Positions 1 to 5,794 of a stretch of 7,932 bases of DNA are shown piece after piece; within the stretch, counting starts at the first letter, position 1; the number at the start of each line of letters is the position of its first letter. This DNA is from Desulfuromonadales bacterium (GTDB lineage: Bacteria; Desulfobacterota; Desulfuromonadia; Desulfuromonadales; BM103). Made by a program: the position numbers and the translations under genes. The notes under the pieces are model-generated. The model searched no databases and had not been told where the DNA came from. It saw only the letters and a program-made list of their open reading frames with translations. The DNA lies in NCBI GenBank assembly GCA_030614505.1, contig JAUWTX010000077.1:1-7932 (forward strand), read 5' to 3'.

Positions 1-1017
1 AAGAGCCAGGTAGCTGTAGTATTGCCAGGTTGGCAGTTCCTGCAAGGTGAGTATACGGGTGAAAACCATCGGGAACCCGGCGGTACAGAGAAGCTCGTAG
101 CTGTTTGCCGCAATAGCCAGCAGGGCTGTGCCACCAAGCAATGAAAGATAGTTGGCCGATTTTATGAGATCCCTGACCCGGCGGTAGAGTCCCGGTTTGA
201 CTTTCTCCGGGATTGATAAACTGGGGCCCTTGTGAAAGAGAAAGTAATCCTTGATGTTAAGAGCCCCGATCACCAGGGCAACCAGGCCGGCCAGCAGGGT
301 GACGAGTCGGATCCCGCCGGTGGCCAGGAAGAGGTTGAGCCAGGCGGCCATGAAGAGAAAATAGATCAGGCCGGAGAAGCTGACAAAGACTATACCGACA
401 GTCAGCATCCGTATCCGGGAATGCGCATGGATCATCAGGGAAAGCAGAAAGAGCAGGACAAAGAAGGCACAGGGGTTGACGCTGTCGAGCAAACCGAGGG
501 TCAAAGTCACCAGCGGCAGAGAAACCTTCCGTGCGTCCCAGTTGCCCATCAGGGGGATCGAAATCATAGTGCTTTCGAGGGCCTGTTGTTCAGCAATTCC
601 AACGCCACCCTTCTGCTGCAACCGGGCCAGGGCATCCGGACAACCGCTGGCAAGGCACTCTTTCAATTGAGCTTCGATTTCCCGCAATTTTTCATGGTCG
701 AGGCCGATCCAGATCCTGTCACCCAGAAACAGGGCTGGCGTCGACACAGGCAGGTCACCATGGGTTGCTACTAGAGCAACCATCTCCTCGAAAGCGCTCC
801 GGTCCAGCCAGATGTCTTTCTCGATTAATTCAACGTCCGGAAGCTGCTCGACGAGCTTATAGACCAGGGGCTCATATTCCTTGCAGTGTGGGCAGTTTTC
901 AGCCGAGTAATAATAAAGTTTTGTGACACCGGCCGATGCCGTGCTGACGATGCCCAGAAATGCAGCGCAGAGAAGGGTGATGCACAAGGTGATGACAAGA
1001 GATCTTCGTATGCTCAT
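1..1017 (-). CDS. Thioredoxin-CcdA/DsbD-like membrane thiol-disulfide protein (3' end missing)
   Basis: Translating the minus strand from the ATG at 1017 gives 339 residues open to the window edge, so the C-terminus is missing. Residues 1-29 look like a signal peptide (hydrophobic core, ASA-G cleavage site). Residues 31 to about 125 are a thioredoxin/glutaredoxin-like domain with CPHC at 42-45 and a probable cis-proline at 94 (STPALF). From about 165 the protein is mostly hydrophobic, with NPCAFF at 181-186 and ELLCTAGFP at 308-316. Cys183 and Cys311 fit the pair of membrane cysteines that CcdA/DsbD proteins use to pass electrons from the cytoplasm to periplasmic thiols. An extra pair, Cys121 and Cys126, closes the thioredoxin domain. 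Likely role (inference): periplasmic thiol reduction or cytochrome c maturation support. The thioredoxin domain precedes the membrane core, whereas in DsbD it follows. The start is chosen for the signal peptide; the upstream SD is only AGGCAGG-like. Divergent from yjdF. Confidence 0.85.
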   Translation of the reverse strand, partial: MSIRRSLVITLCITLLCAAFLGIVSTASAGVTKLYYYSAENCPHCKEYEPLVYKLVEQLPDVELIEKDIWLDRSAFEEMVALVATHGDLPVSTPALFLGDRIWIGLDHEKLREIEAQLKECLASGCPDALARLQQKGGVGIAEQQALESTMISIPLMGNWDARKVSLPLVTLTLGLLDSVNPCAFFVLLFLLSLMIHAHSRIRMLTVGIVFVSFSGLIYFLFMAAWLNLFLATGGIRLVTLLAGLVALVIGALNIKDYFLFHKGPSLSIPEKVKPGLYRRVRDLIKSANYLSLLGGTALLAIAANSYELLCTAGFPMVFTRILTLQELPTWQYYSYLAL

Positions 1018-1033
1018 GTCAGCCTGCCTGTTG

Positions 1034-1063
1034 TTGTGATTGTGTTGTTGGCTTCTGTATATA
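1034..1063 (+). promoter_or_regulatory. Possible yjdF promoter
   Basis: In the 158-base divergent region 1018-1175, TTGTGA (1034-1039) lies 18 bases before TATATA (1058-1063) on the plus strand. Both boxes match the sigma-70 consensus at four of six positions. It would give yjdF a leader of about 100 bases. The same TATATA reads as a -10 box on the minus strand, with ATCACA 17 bases upstream of it, so it could also serve the thioredoxin-CcdA gene. The rest of the region is AT-rich with no clear structure. Weak evidence. Confidence 0.3.
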
Positions 1064-1160
1064 TGTTAGCAGGTATTAACTGTGATTTTTAAAATGACAT
1101 TAAAATGATATCTCTTGCCCGTTGAGGTGGTGTGGGATACCCTTTATGCCAGCCCTTGAG

Positions 1161-1166
1161 GGAGGG
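1161..1166 (+). promoter_or_regulatory. Ribosome binding site deciding the yjdF start
   Basis: GGAGGG lies 9 bases before the ATG at 1176. An in-frame ATG at 1122 would add 18 residues but has no comparable SD, and its extension is unlike the hydrophobic N-terminus expected of this family. Confidence 0.75.
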
Positions 1167-1175
1167 ATTTTGCAT

Positions 1176-1778
1176 ATGCGCAATCTCTGGTTGATTATTT
1201 TTTTTGCCACTCTGGTCTGGTCGGGCATTCATCCCAAGGATTTCTTGACCTGGCTGCTCGAAGTCATGCCGGCCCTGGTCGGCTTAGTCGTACTGGCTGC
1301 AACCCGTCACAAGTTCCCTTTGACCAGTTTGACTTACGTTCTGATCTTGTTCCACTGCGTAATCCTGATGGTGGGCGGCCATTACACTTACGCAGAGGTG
1401 CCGCTCTTTGACTGGATTCGCGACTGGTTCGGTCTGGAGCGCAATAATTACGATAAGGTCGGTCATCTTGTGCAGGGTTTCGTGCCGGCAATCATTGCCC
1501 GGGAAATCCTGATACGCAATGCCATAGTCGTTGGCAGGGGCTGGCTCTCGTTTATCGTCGTCTGTATCTGTCTGGCAATCAGTGCCTTCTACGAACTGAT
1601 CGAGTGGTGGGTGGCAATCATGTCGGGGGAATCTGCCGAGGCGTTTCTCGGCACCCAGGGATATATCTGGGATACCCAGTCGGATATGCTGTATGCCTTG
1701 ACCGGCGCGATTCTGGCATTGGTGTTGCTGTCAAAATTTCATGATAGGCAAATGAAACTTGTGGCGCGCGGCGAGTAG
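1176..1778 (+). CDS. yjdF: YjdF family (DUF2238) inner-membrane protein
   Basis: A 200-residue membrane protein resembling Escherichia coli YjdF (about 209 residues), whose function is unknown. Conserved stretches are all present: GGHYTYAEVPLF at 67-78, NNYDKVGHLVQGF at 90-102, FYELIEWW at 138-145 and FLGTQGYIWDTQSDM at 157-171. Hydrophobic segments lie near 4-18, 25-42, 50-67, 100-118, 123-143 and 171-186, so about five or six membrane helices. The conserved His, Glu and Asp residues in or next to helices hint at a metal or polar site, but no activity can be assigned. The name should not be confused with the unrelated Bacillus yjdF of the azaaromatic riboswitch. It stands alone, divergent from the thioredoxin-CcdA gene and converging on rlmL. 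Family call is firm, biological role unknown. Confidence 0.92.
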   Translation: MRNLWLIIFFATLVWSGIHPKDFLTWLLEVMPALVGLVVLAATRHKFPLTSLTYVLILFHCVILMVGGHYTYAEVPLFDWIRDWFGLERNNYDKVGHLVQGFVPAIIAREILIRNAIVVGRGWLSFIVVCICLAISAFYELIEWWVAIMSGESAEAFLGTQGYIWDTQSDMLYALTGAILALVLLSKFHDRQMKLVARGE

Positions 1779-1783
1779 CGCGC
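1764..1783 (+). repeat. GC hairpin across the yjdF stop codon
   Basis: GCGCGC at 1764-1769 can pair with GCGCGC at 1778-1783 around an 8-base loop. The stop codon TAG (1776-1778) lies at the loop-stem junction. No T-run follows, so it is not an intrinsic terminator by itself. Because GCGCGC is self-complementary, chance is a real alternative. Confidence 0.35.
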
Positions 1784-1802
1784 AAACCCTGTTAACAACA
1801 GA

Positions 1803-1835
1803 AAAGGAGCCAGGATTTGAATCCCCGGCTCCTTT
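1803..1835. terminator. Bidirectional intrinsic terminator between yjdF and rlmL
   Basis: AAAGGAGCC (1803-1811) pairs perfectly with GGCTCCTTT (1827-1835). Inside it, GGAT (1813-1816) can pair with ATCC (1821-1824), extending the hairpin. On the plus strand a T-rich tract follows, ending in TTTTT at 1839-1843. On the minus strand the arm ends in TTTT. It sits 25 bases after the yjdF stop and 39 bases after the rlmL stop, between converging genes, so it can end transcription from both sides. Confidence 0.85.
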
Positions 1836-1873
1836 CGCTTTTTCGCGCCACGCACTTCTCGCCTCACTTTTTT

Positions 1874-2995
1874 TCAGTAAAGCTCATATTTCAACAACCT
1901 ACATTCAATAGGGCCATTAAAGAGCACAATACGGCGGGAGGGTTTAAGCCCAACGCGTTTGGCGAGAGCGAGATTACCGGTAAAGACCCAGGCGGTCCAG
2001 CCTTTCCAGTTCTGTTTGAGGGTGTCGCCGATCTTGCGGTAGAAGGCTTCAAGTTCCACCTCCTCACCGATCCGTTCGCCGTAGGGCGGGTTGCAGATCA
2101 GTGTGCCGTGATCTGCCGGTGGTTCCAGTTTGGAAAAGTCACTGTAAAACCAGCGGACCTGTGTACCAATCCCGGAGTTTTCAGCATTGCGTCTGGCCAG
2201 GTCAACTGCGCGCTGGTCTCGATCACTGCCGAAAATCAGGTTGGCAGGAAGCGTCTTGCGAGCTTCCTCAGCTTCCTCAAGCAACTCCTGCCAGGCCGAA
2301 GCATCGAAGTCGGGCCAGCGCTGAAAGCCGAAGTTTGGAGAGAGCAGGCCGGGGGCAACGTTGCTGGCGAGCAGGGCGGCTTCAAGCGGCAGGCTGCCAG
2401 AACCGCACATGGGATCAACAAAATGGGTTTTTTGGTCCCAACCGGTTAGGGCCACCAGGCCTGCAGCCAGAGTTTCCTTGAGTGGCGCGATGGTCGGGTC
2501 ACGGCGATAACCGCGTCGATGCAGACCGGTTCCTGCCAGGTCGAGGCTGATGGTGCAGTGATTCCGGGACAGGTGAAGGTTGATGCGCATGTCGGGATCT
2601 TTGGGATCAACGTTCGGTCTTTGACCACAGCGATCCCTGATTTTGTCAACGATGGCGTCCTTGGTTTTCAAGGCGGCAAAACGAGAGTGGGTAAGTGCTG
2701 AATCACGCACGTTGGCGTCCACGGCCAGAGTCATGCGTGGGGTCAGGAGGTCTTCCCAGTTAAGCGCATAAACGCCCTCGTAAAGAGCTTCTTGAGAGGG
2801 GCAGGGAAAGCTGGTGATCGGTTGCAGTACGCGGTTGGCCGTACGCAGCCAGAGACAGGCCCGGTAGCCGTCCCTCGGGGGACCGCTAAAGTTAACTCCA
2901 CCATTGGCTGGTACAACCTTGCGGGCACCAAAGGTTGTTAATTCTGCGGCGAGGACTTCTTCCAGACCCTTGGCTGTCGTTGCAAAAAAATTCAT
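1874..2995 (-). CDS. rlmL: 23S rRNA (guanine-N2)-methyltransferase RlmL, THUMP domain, single-domain form
   Basis: A 373-residue protein matching the N-terminal half of E. coli RlmL (YcbY), which makes m2G2445 in 23S rRNA using S-adenosylmethionine. The start MNFFATTAKGLEE is the usual opening of the family. A THUMP RNA-binding domain spans about 45-155, followed by LDLAGTGLHRRGYR at 151-164. The Rossmann-fold methyltransferase has motif I DPMCGSG at 194-200, the acidic cofactor region GSDRD at 256-260 and the catalytic NPPYGER at 302-308. E. coli RlmL is about 700 residues because it is fused to RlmK, the m7G2069 enzyme; that half is absent and the protein ends naturally at a stop. It is the last gene of a probable four-gene minus-strand run, 54 bases after the permease gene, with a weak SD (AGG six bases before ATG). 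The target base is inferred from family resemblance. Confidence 0.9.
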   Translation of the reverse strand: MNFFATTAKGLEEVLAAELTTFGARKVVPANGGVNFSGPPRDGYRACLWLRTANRVLQPITSFPCPSQEALYEGVYALNWEDLLTPRMTLAVDANVRDSALTHSRFAALKTKDAIVDKIRDRCGQRPNVDPKDPDMRINLHLSRNHCTISLDLAGTGLHRRGYRRDPTIAPLKETLAAGLVALTGWDQKTHFVDPMCGSGSLPLEAALLASNVAPGLLSPNFGFQRWPDFDASAWQELLEEAEEARKTLPANLIFGSDRDQRAVDLARRNAENSGIGTQVRWFYSDFSKLEPPADHGTLICNPPYGERIGEEVELEAFYRKIGDTLKQNWKGWTAWVFTGNLALAKRVGLKPSRRIVLFNGPIECRLLKYELY

Positions 2996-3049
2996 CTGTT
3001 GCCTGTATGGATACGGGATCCGTTATTTAGCCACGGACCCAGACGGATG

Positions 3050-4183
3050 TTAATGTGGTCGGTCACTTTCGAGGGCGGATTCGGGCAGGCGGAAGGTGCG
3101 CCGGTAAGTGCGAACCTCCAGCAGGGTGATTTTGATCACGCTGACGATCGGCACGCCGATGATCATACCGATGATACCGTACAGCTTTCCGCCGACGATG
3201 ATAGCAAAAAAGACCAGTAGCGGGTGGAGGTTGGAGACCCGGGAAATGAGAATCGGAATCAGGATAAAGTTATCGATCAACACCTGGGCGATCAGGATAT
3301 AAAGAATGACGATCCACCAGAACTGTCCACTAACGCCAAGGTCAACAAAAGCGATCAGAATCCCCGGGACCATGCCGATGATTGGGCCGATATAGGGAAT
3401 CAGGTTGGTGACACCGGCGAAGATGCCGAGCAGTGGAGCATAACGGATGTCGGTGAACGAAAGACCGACTGTGATGACCATCCCGACGATCAGCGCCTCG
3501 AGAATCCTGCCGCGCACAAAATGGGATAGCTGGCGGCTGATCAGGTAAGAAAGATCGCGAACCATCTCGAAGTACCGGTTCGGGGAGAGTGCCACACATG
3601 CACGTATGATTTTGCGGCCATCACGCAGGAAAAAGAAAGTGAAGAGCGGTACGATAATCATCAGGCCACCGACTTTGAGCGCGGATTGCGGAGTCTCTGC
3701 AAGCATCGCCGCCATCAACTGTTCTGCCCAACTGCGAATCTTCATCGGAAAGTTGTAGCTCTCTATCACCGGGAAACGATCGTGCAGGGCGGCCACGACG
3801 TTTTGCACGGATTCGATCACCCGAGTGGTGTAGCGCGGGAAATCGGTTCCCATGTTGTCCCAGAACCCCTGCCAGTGAGGAGTCAGCCAGAGGGCCGCCA
3901 GAAAGGCCAGTCCCAGGCTCAGAACATAGACAATGAAGATACTGCCGGTGCGGGAGAAGAACTTTTCGAGTTGTGTGACTGGAGGATCGAGGAGAAAAGC
4001 CAGCACCAGCGAGAGGAGCAACGGCAGAAAGAGAACGGAAAAGCCCGTACGTGAAAGACCGGTCAGTGAAGATGCCGATGAGTAAATTGACAGGCCGCAG
4101 GCGATGGCCGCTGTGAGGACCAGGAATGCCGTGGCAACCCGGGCACGAGTCCAGCCGCGCTGATTTTGCGAGAGATTACTCAT
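3050..4183 (-). CDS. AI-2E family transporter (PerM/YdiK-type permease)
   Basis: A 377-residue polytopic membrane protein of the AI-2E transporter family (PF01594). Hydrophobic segments lie near 14-36, 47-66, 81-100, 171-187, 228-243, 248-283, 288-313 and 318-352, with a long hydrophilic stretch at about 103-165 between the third and fourth. Family features include LRDGR at 186-190, NLIPYIGPIIG at 260-270 and LHPLLVFFAIIVGGKLYG at 319-336. Members include E. coli TqsA (AI-2 export) and PerM, and others act as ion or proton antiporters, so the substrate cannot be named. Its ATG lies inside the 3' end of the cyclic-nucleotide-binding gene (ATGA overlap, 4180-4183) with only a weak GA-rich SD, so it is probably translated by coupling to that gene. 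The 4-base overlap suggests the two products are needed together. Confidence 0.94.
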   Translation of the reverse strand: MSNLSQNQRGWTRARVATAFLVLTAAIACGLSIYSSASSLTGLSRTGFSVLFLPLLLSLVLAFLLDPPVTQLEKFFSRTGSIFIVYVLSLGLAFLAALWLTPHWQGFWDNMGTDFPRYTTRVIESVQNVVAALHDRFPVIESYNFPMKIRSWAEQLMAAMLAETPQSALKVGGLMIIVPLFTFFFLRDGRKIIRACVALSPNRYFEMVRDLSYLISRQLSHFVRGRILEALIVGMVITVGLSFTDIRYAPLLGIFAGVTNLIPYIGPIIGMVPGILIAFVDLGVSGQFWWIVILYILIAQVLIDNFILIPILISRVSNLHPLLVFFAIIVGGKLYGIIGMIIGVPIVSVIKITLLEVRTYRRTFRLPESALESDRPH

Positions 4184-4713
4184 GTTTCGACATTCTCAGG
4201 AGAGATATGTCCTCCGGCCTGGTTCTGCAGTCGGCGGATCTCCAGACTGGCCGCCTGGAGTCGCTCGCTGACAACCCTGGTCAACCCCAGAAGGATGCTG
4301 CTGGAAACGGCAGGGTGCTTCTCTGCAAGTTCGAGGATGTCTGCGCGGAACAGGCCGACCAACTCCGTGTTTTCCATGGTTCGTGCTGAAGCACTGCGAG
4401 GCGCTGGTGCGGTCAGGGTGGTTTCACCGAAAAAATCACCCGGGCTGAGGGTGGCCAGTTCATGCTCTGTACCGTTTTGGTCTCTGGCGTAAATCTTGAC
4501 CATGCCGCTACGGATCATGTACATGCCGGAACCGGGGTCATTCTCCTCAAAAACAGTCTCATTCGCGTTGTAGTTGCGAATGTGCACGACATTCTCAAGC
4601 ATCGTCAAGGCGCGCGACGAGAGCTCCAGGAAAATCGGCAGGTGCTTGAGGAAATGGGCCAGGGAGTCTTCGTCGAGTTTTTTGCGGAAGATGTTATTCC
4701 AGAGGGGGTCCAT
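4180..4713 (-). CDS. Stand-alone cyclic-nucleotide-binding domain protein (Crp/Fnr-type sensor without HTH)
   Basis: A 177-residue cytoplasmic protein that is essentially one cNMP-binding beta-barrel. The barrel spans about 24-140: PIFLELS at 26-32, VFEENDPGSGMYMIRSG at 54-70 and GDFFGE at 92-97. The phosphate-binding cassette reads FFGETTL (94-100) then PRSASAR (105-111), so the Glu (97) and Arg (106) that contact the cyclic nucleotide in CRP-type proteins are both present and ligand binding is plausible. Residues 135-165 form the C-terminal helices. Unlike CRP or FNR there is no helix-turn-helix, so it is unlikely to bind DNA directly. AGGAGA lies just upstream of the start. It follows the LolA-like gene by 60 bases and overlaps the permease gene by four. 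It may act as a regulatory partner of that permease; this is inference from gene order only. Confidence 0.9.
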   Translation of the reverse strand: MDPLWNNIFRKKLDEDSLAHFLKHLPIFLELSSRALTMLENVVHIRNYNANETVFEENDPGSGMYMIRSGMVKIYARDQNGTEHELATLSPGDFFGETTLTAPAPRSASARTMENTELVGLFRADILELAEKHPAVSSSILLGLTRVVSERLQAASLEIRRLQNQAGGHISPENVET

Positions 4714-4718
4714 CAGCT

Positions 4719-4724
4719 TCTCCT
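4719..4724 (-). promoter_or_regulatory. Ribosome binding site of the cNMP-binding gene
   Basis: On the minus strand AGGAGA precedes the ATG at 4713 by 5 bases, which supports this start. It is the strong SD through which the coupled downstream permease would also benefit. Confidence 0.7.
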
Positions 4725-4773
4725 GTTACTTGCTCCTGAATCAATGACTTATACTTTATCATTCACCATGAAC

Positions 4774-5655
4774 TCACTGAACCCGGTGGCTTTCTAGTCG
4801 GGACTGGATGTCCTCGGTTATTGGCTGATTTACCTGGTATCCTTTAAAAAAGATTTCCAGGTTCTCCTGAAGTTCCGGCCGTCGGATAATGCGCAGCATG
4901 CTTGCCGGCAGGAGATAGCTGTCTATCTCTGTGAATTTGACTTCAAAAAGATCATCGATTTTGCCGTCCGGACTGGTGATCTGGAAGCGTTCCGGAAGAT
5001 ACCCACCGACAACCTCGAGGTAGCGGACTTCAACAGTCAACTGCAGTCCGTTATCGGTAACAAGACTCAGTTCGTTGACGGTGTTTGTCTTGGTGTCGAT
5101 ATCAAAGGTCAGGGTTTTGATCTGCTTCTGTGGCAGGCGCATGCCGCTCACATAAAAAGCCTCGTTGAGATCAATCGGCTTTTTGAAAGTAATTTCCAGT
5201 CGGTGCATAAGGCTGTCAGCCAGGGCGACCTCGCTCAATTTGATGTCAGCTCCTTTTGCCAATTCGCGACGCTGCTCAGCTTGAGCGGCCGGCAGCAGCA
5301 TTTCGTTGAGTTCAACGGCCAGGTTGGCAGATGCTTGTTTGACCATTTTTTCGACATAAGGATGTGGCTGAGTCTGTTTGGCGAAGACAAGACTTTCGCC
5401 GGTGCGTTGCCAGAATTTGGTGATGACAGGAGACGGTGGCGGTTTGACGTCTGGAGGCATGCCGCTGGTCAACCTGGCCATCATCTCTTCAATCCGTGAT
5501 GTTTCCACGGTTGCCCGATAGTTCTGCAGGCCCGGCTGAACCTGTCTGTTCGCTTCAACGACAGTTTCAAGAACAGCCAGGTTATCGCCGGCGACTAAAA
5601 GCGACGGGATAGTCAGGGCAAATAAAATCAGGATAATGAGAGAGGATCGAAGCAT
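4774..5655 (-). CDS. Secreted protein of unknown function, possibly LolA-like
   Basis: A 293-residue protein I do not recognise with certainty. Residues 1-22 form a Sec signal peptide (hydrophobic 6-21, LVA cleavage site before Gly23), with no lipobox Cys, so a soluble periplasmic product is expected. The mature part has an N-terminal helix followed by GLQNYRATVETSR (42-54), a Pro-rich MPPDVKPPPSP (66-76), and FWQRTGESLVFAK (81-93). A helical insert (about 100-150) follows, and then alternating beta-like strands (150-270) including TLTFDIDTKTNTV (181-193). The pattern of an early helix and YRATVE-like strand, then antiparallel strands, resembles the LolA/LolB lipoprotein-carrier fold or outer-membrane lipoprotein-sorting relatives. 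LolA itself is about 180-200 residues, so this is a longer relative at best. It has no cysteine. It is the first gene of the minus-strand run and may take its promoter from the region shared with uvrC. Confidence 0.75.
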   Translation of the reverse strand: MLRSSLIILILFALTIPSLLVAGDNLAVLETVVEANRQVQPGLQNYRATVETSRIEEMMARLTSGMPPDVKPPPSPVITKFWQRTGESLVFAKQTQPHPYVEKMVKQASANLAVELNEMLLPAAQAEQRRELAKGADIKLSEVALADSLMHRLEITFKKPIDLNEAFYVSGMRLPQKQIKTLTFDIDTKTNTVNELSLVTDNGLQLTVEVRYLEVVGGYLPERFQITSPDGKIDDLFEVKFTEIDSYLLPASMLRIIRRPELQENLEIFFKGYQVNQPITEDIQSRLESHRVQ

Positions 5656-5662
5656 GTAAATT

Positions 5663-5669
5663 CTCCTCC
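5663..5669 (-). promoter_or_regulatory. Ribosome binding site of the LolA-like gene
   Basis: GGAGGAG on the minus strand lies 7 bases before the ATG at 5655. It is the strongest SD in the minus-strand run and fixes the start just before a typical signal peptide. Confidence 0.75.
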
Positions 5670-5683
5670 GGAAGAGGCTGTGG

Positions 5684-5712
5684 TTGACACCCCTTTTGAG
5701 CGTTGTTAATTT
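5684..5712 (+). promoter_or_regulatory. Candidate uvrC promoter
   Basis: A perfect sigma-70 -35 box, TTGACA (5684-5689), is followed after 16 or 17 bases by TTAATT (5706-5711) or TAATTT (5707-5712), a mediocre -10 box in an AT-rich stretch. The leader to the GTG at 5795 would be about 75 bases. I see no obvious LexA box of either the E. coli or Gram-positive type in 5656-5794. No convincing minus-strand promoter for the LolA-like gene was found in the same region. Confidence 0.5.
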
Positions 5713-5783
5713 AAAAATGTGCAGATGGAAGTACTGCTTAAAATCAGCATATCATGAAGATAATCGATTGTTTAGGTAGTTGC

Positions 5784-5789
5784 AAGGAG
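5784..5789 (+). promoter_or_regulatory. Ribosome binding site deciding the uvrC start
   Basis: AAGGAG is followed by a 5-base spacer and the GTG at 5795. It overlaps an in-frame TTG at 5780, which therefore cannot use it, so GTG 5795 is the start. Confidence 0.85.
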
Positions 5790-5794
5790 CTTCT

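Noticed and set aside
232..774. A 180-residue plus-strand open frame
   Set aside because: It lies antisense to the thioredoxin-CcdA gene, is very rich in Gln, Gly, Asp and Glu with no domain, and has no SD; a shadow of the coding frame on the other strand.
886..1092. A 68-residue plus-strand frame reaching into the 1018-1175 gap
   Set aside because: Mostly antisense to the thioredoxin-CcdA signal peptide and CPHC region; no SD. The hydrophobic tail comes from a T/G-rich stretch.
1817..2449. A 210-residue plus-strand open frame antisense to rlmL
   Set aside because: It starts inside the terminator hairpin and has no recognisable domain, while the minus frame carries a complete methyltransferase.
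3224..3529. Asp-rich plus-strand open frame antisense to the permease
   Set aside because: The Asp/Asn-rich composition is what the reverse complement of Ile/Val-rich membrane codons produces; no SD.
4748..4753. TATAAG on the minus strand as an internal promoter before the cNMP-binding gene
   Set aside because: No -35 box at 16-18 bases (TGAGTT or similar); the gap is only 60 bases, so readthrough from the LolA-like gene is the simpler reading.
5780..5794. TTG at 5780 as the uvrC start
   Set aside because: The SD AAGGAG lies downstream of it, five bases before GTG 5795, and UvrC proteins usually begin just before the FDLRRQP-like segment.
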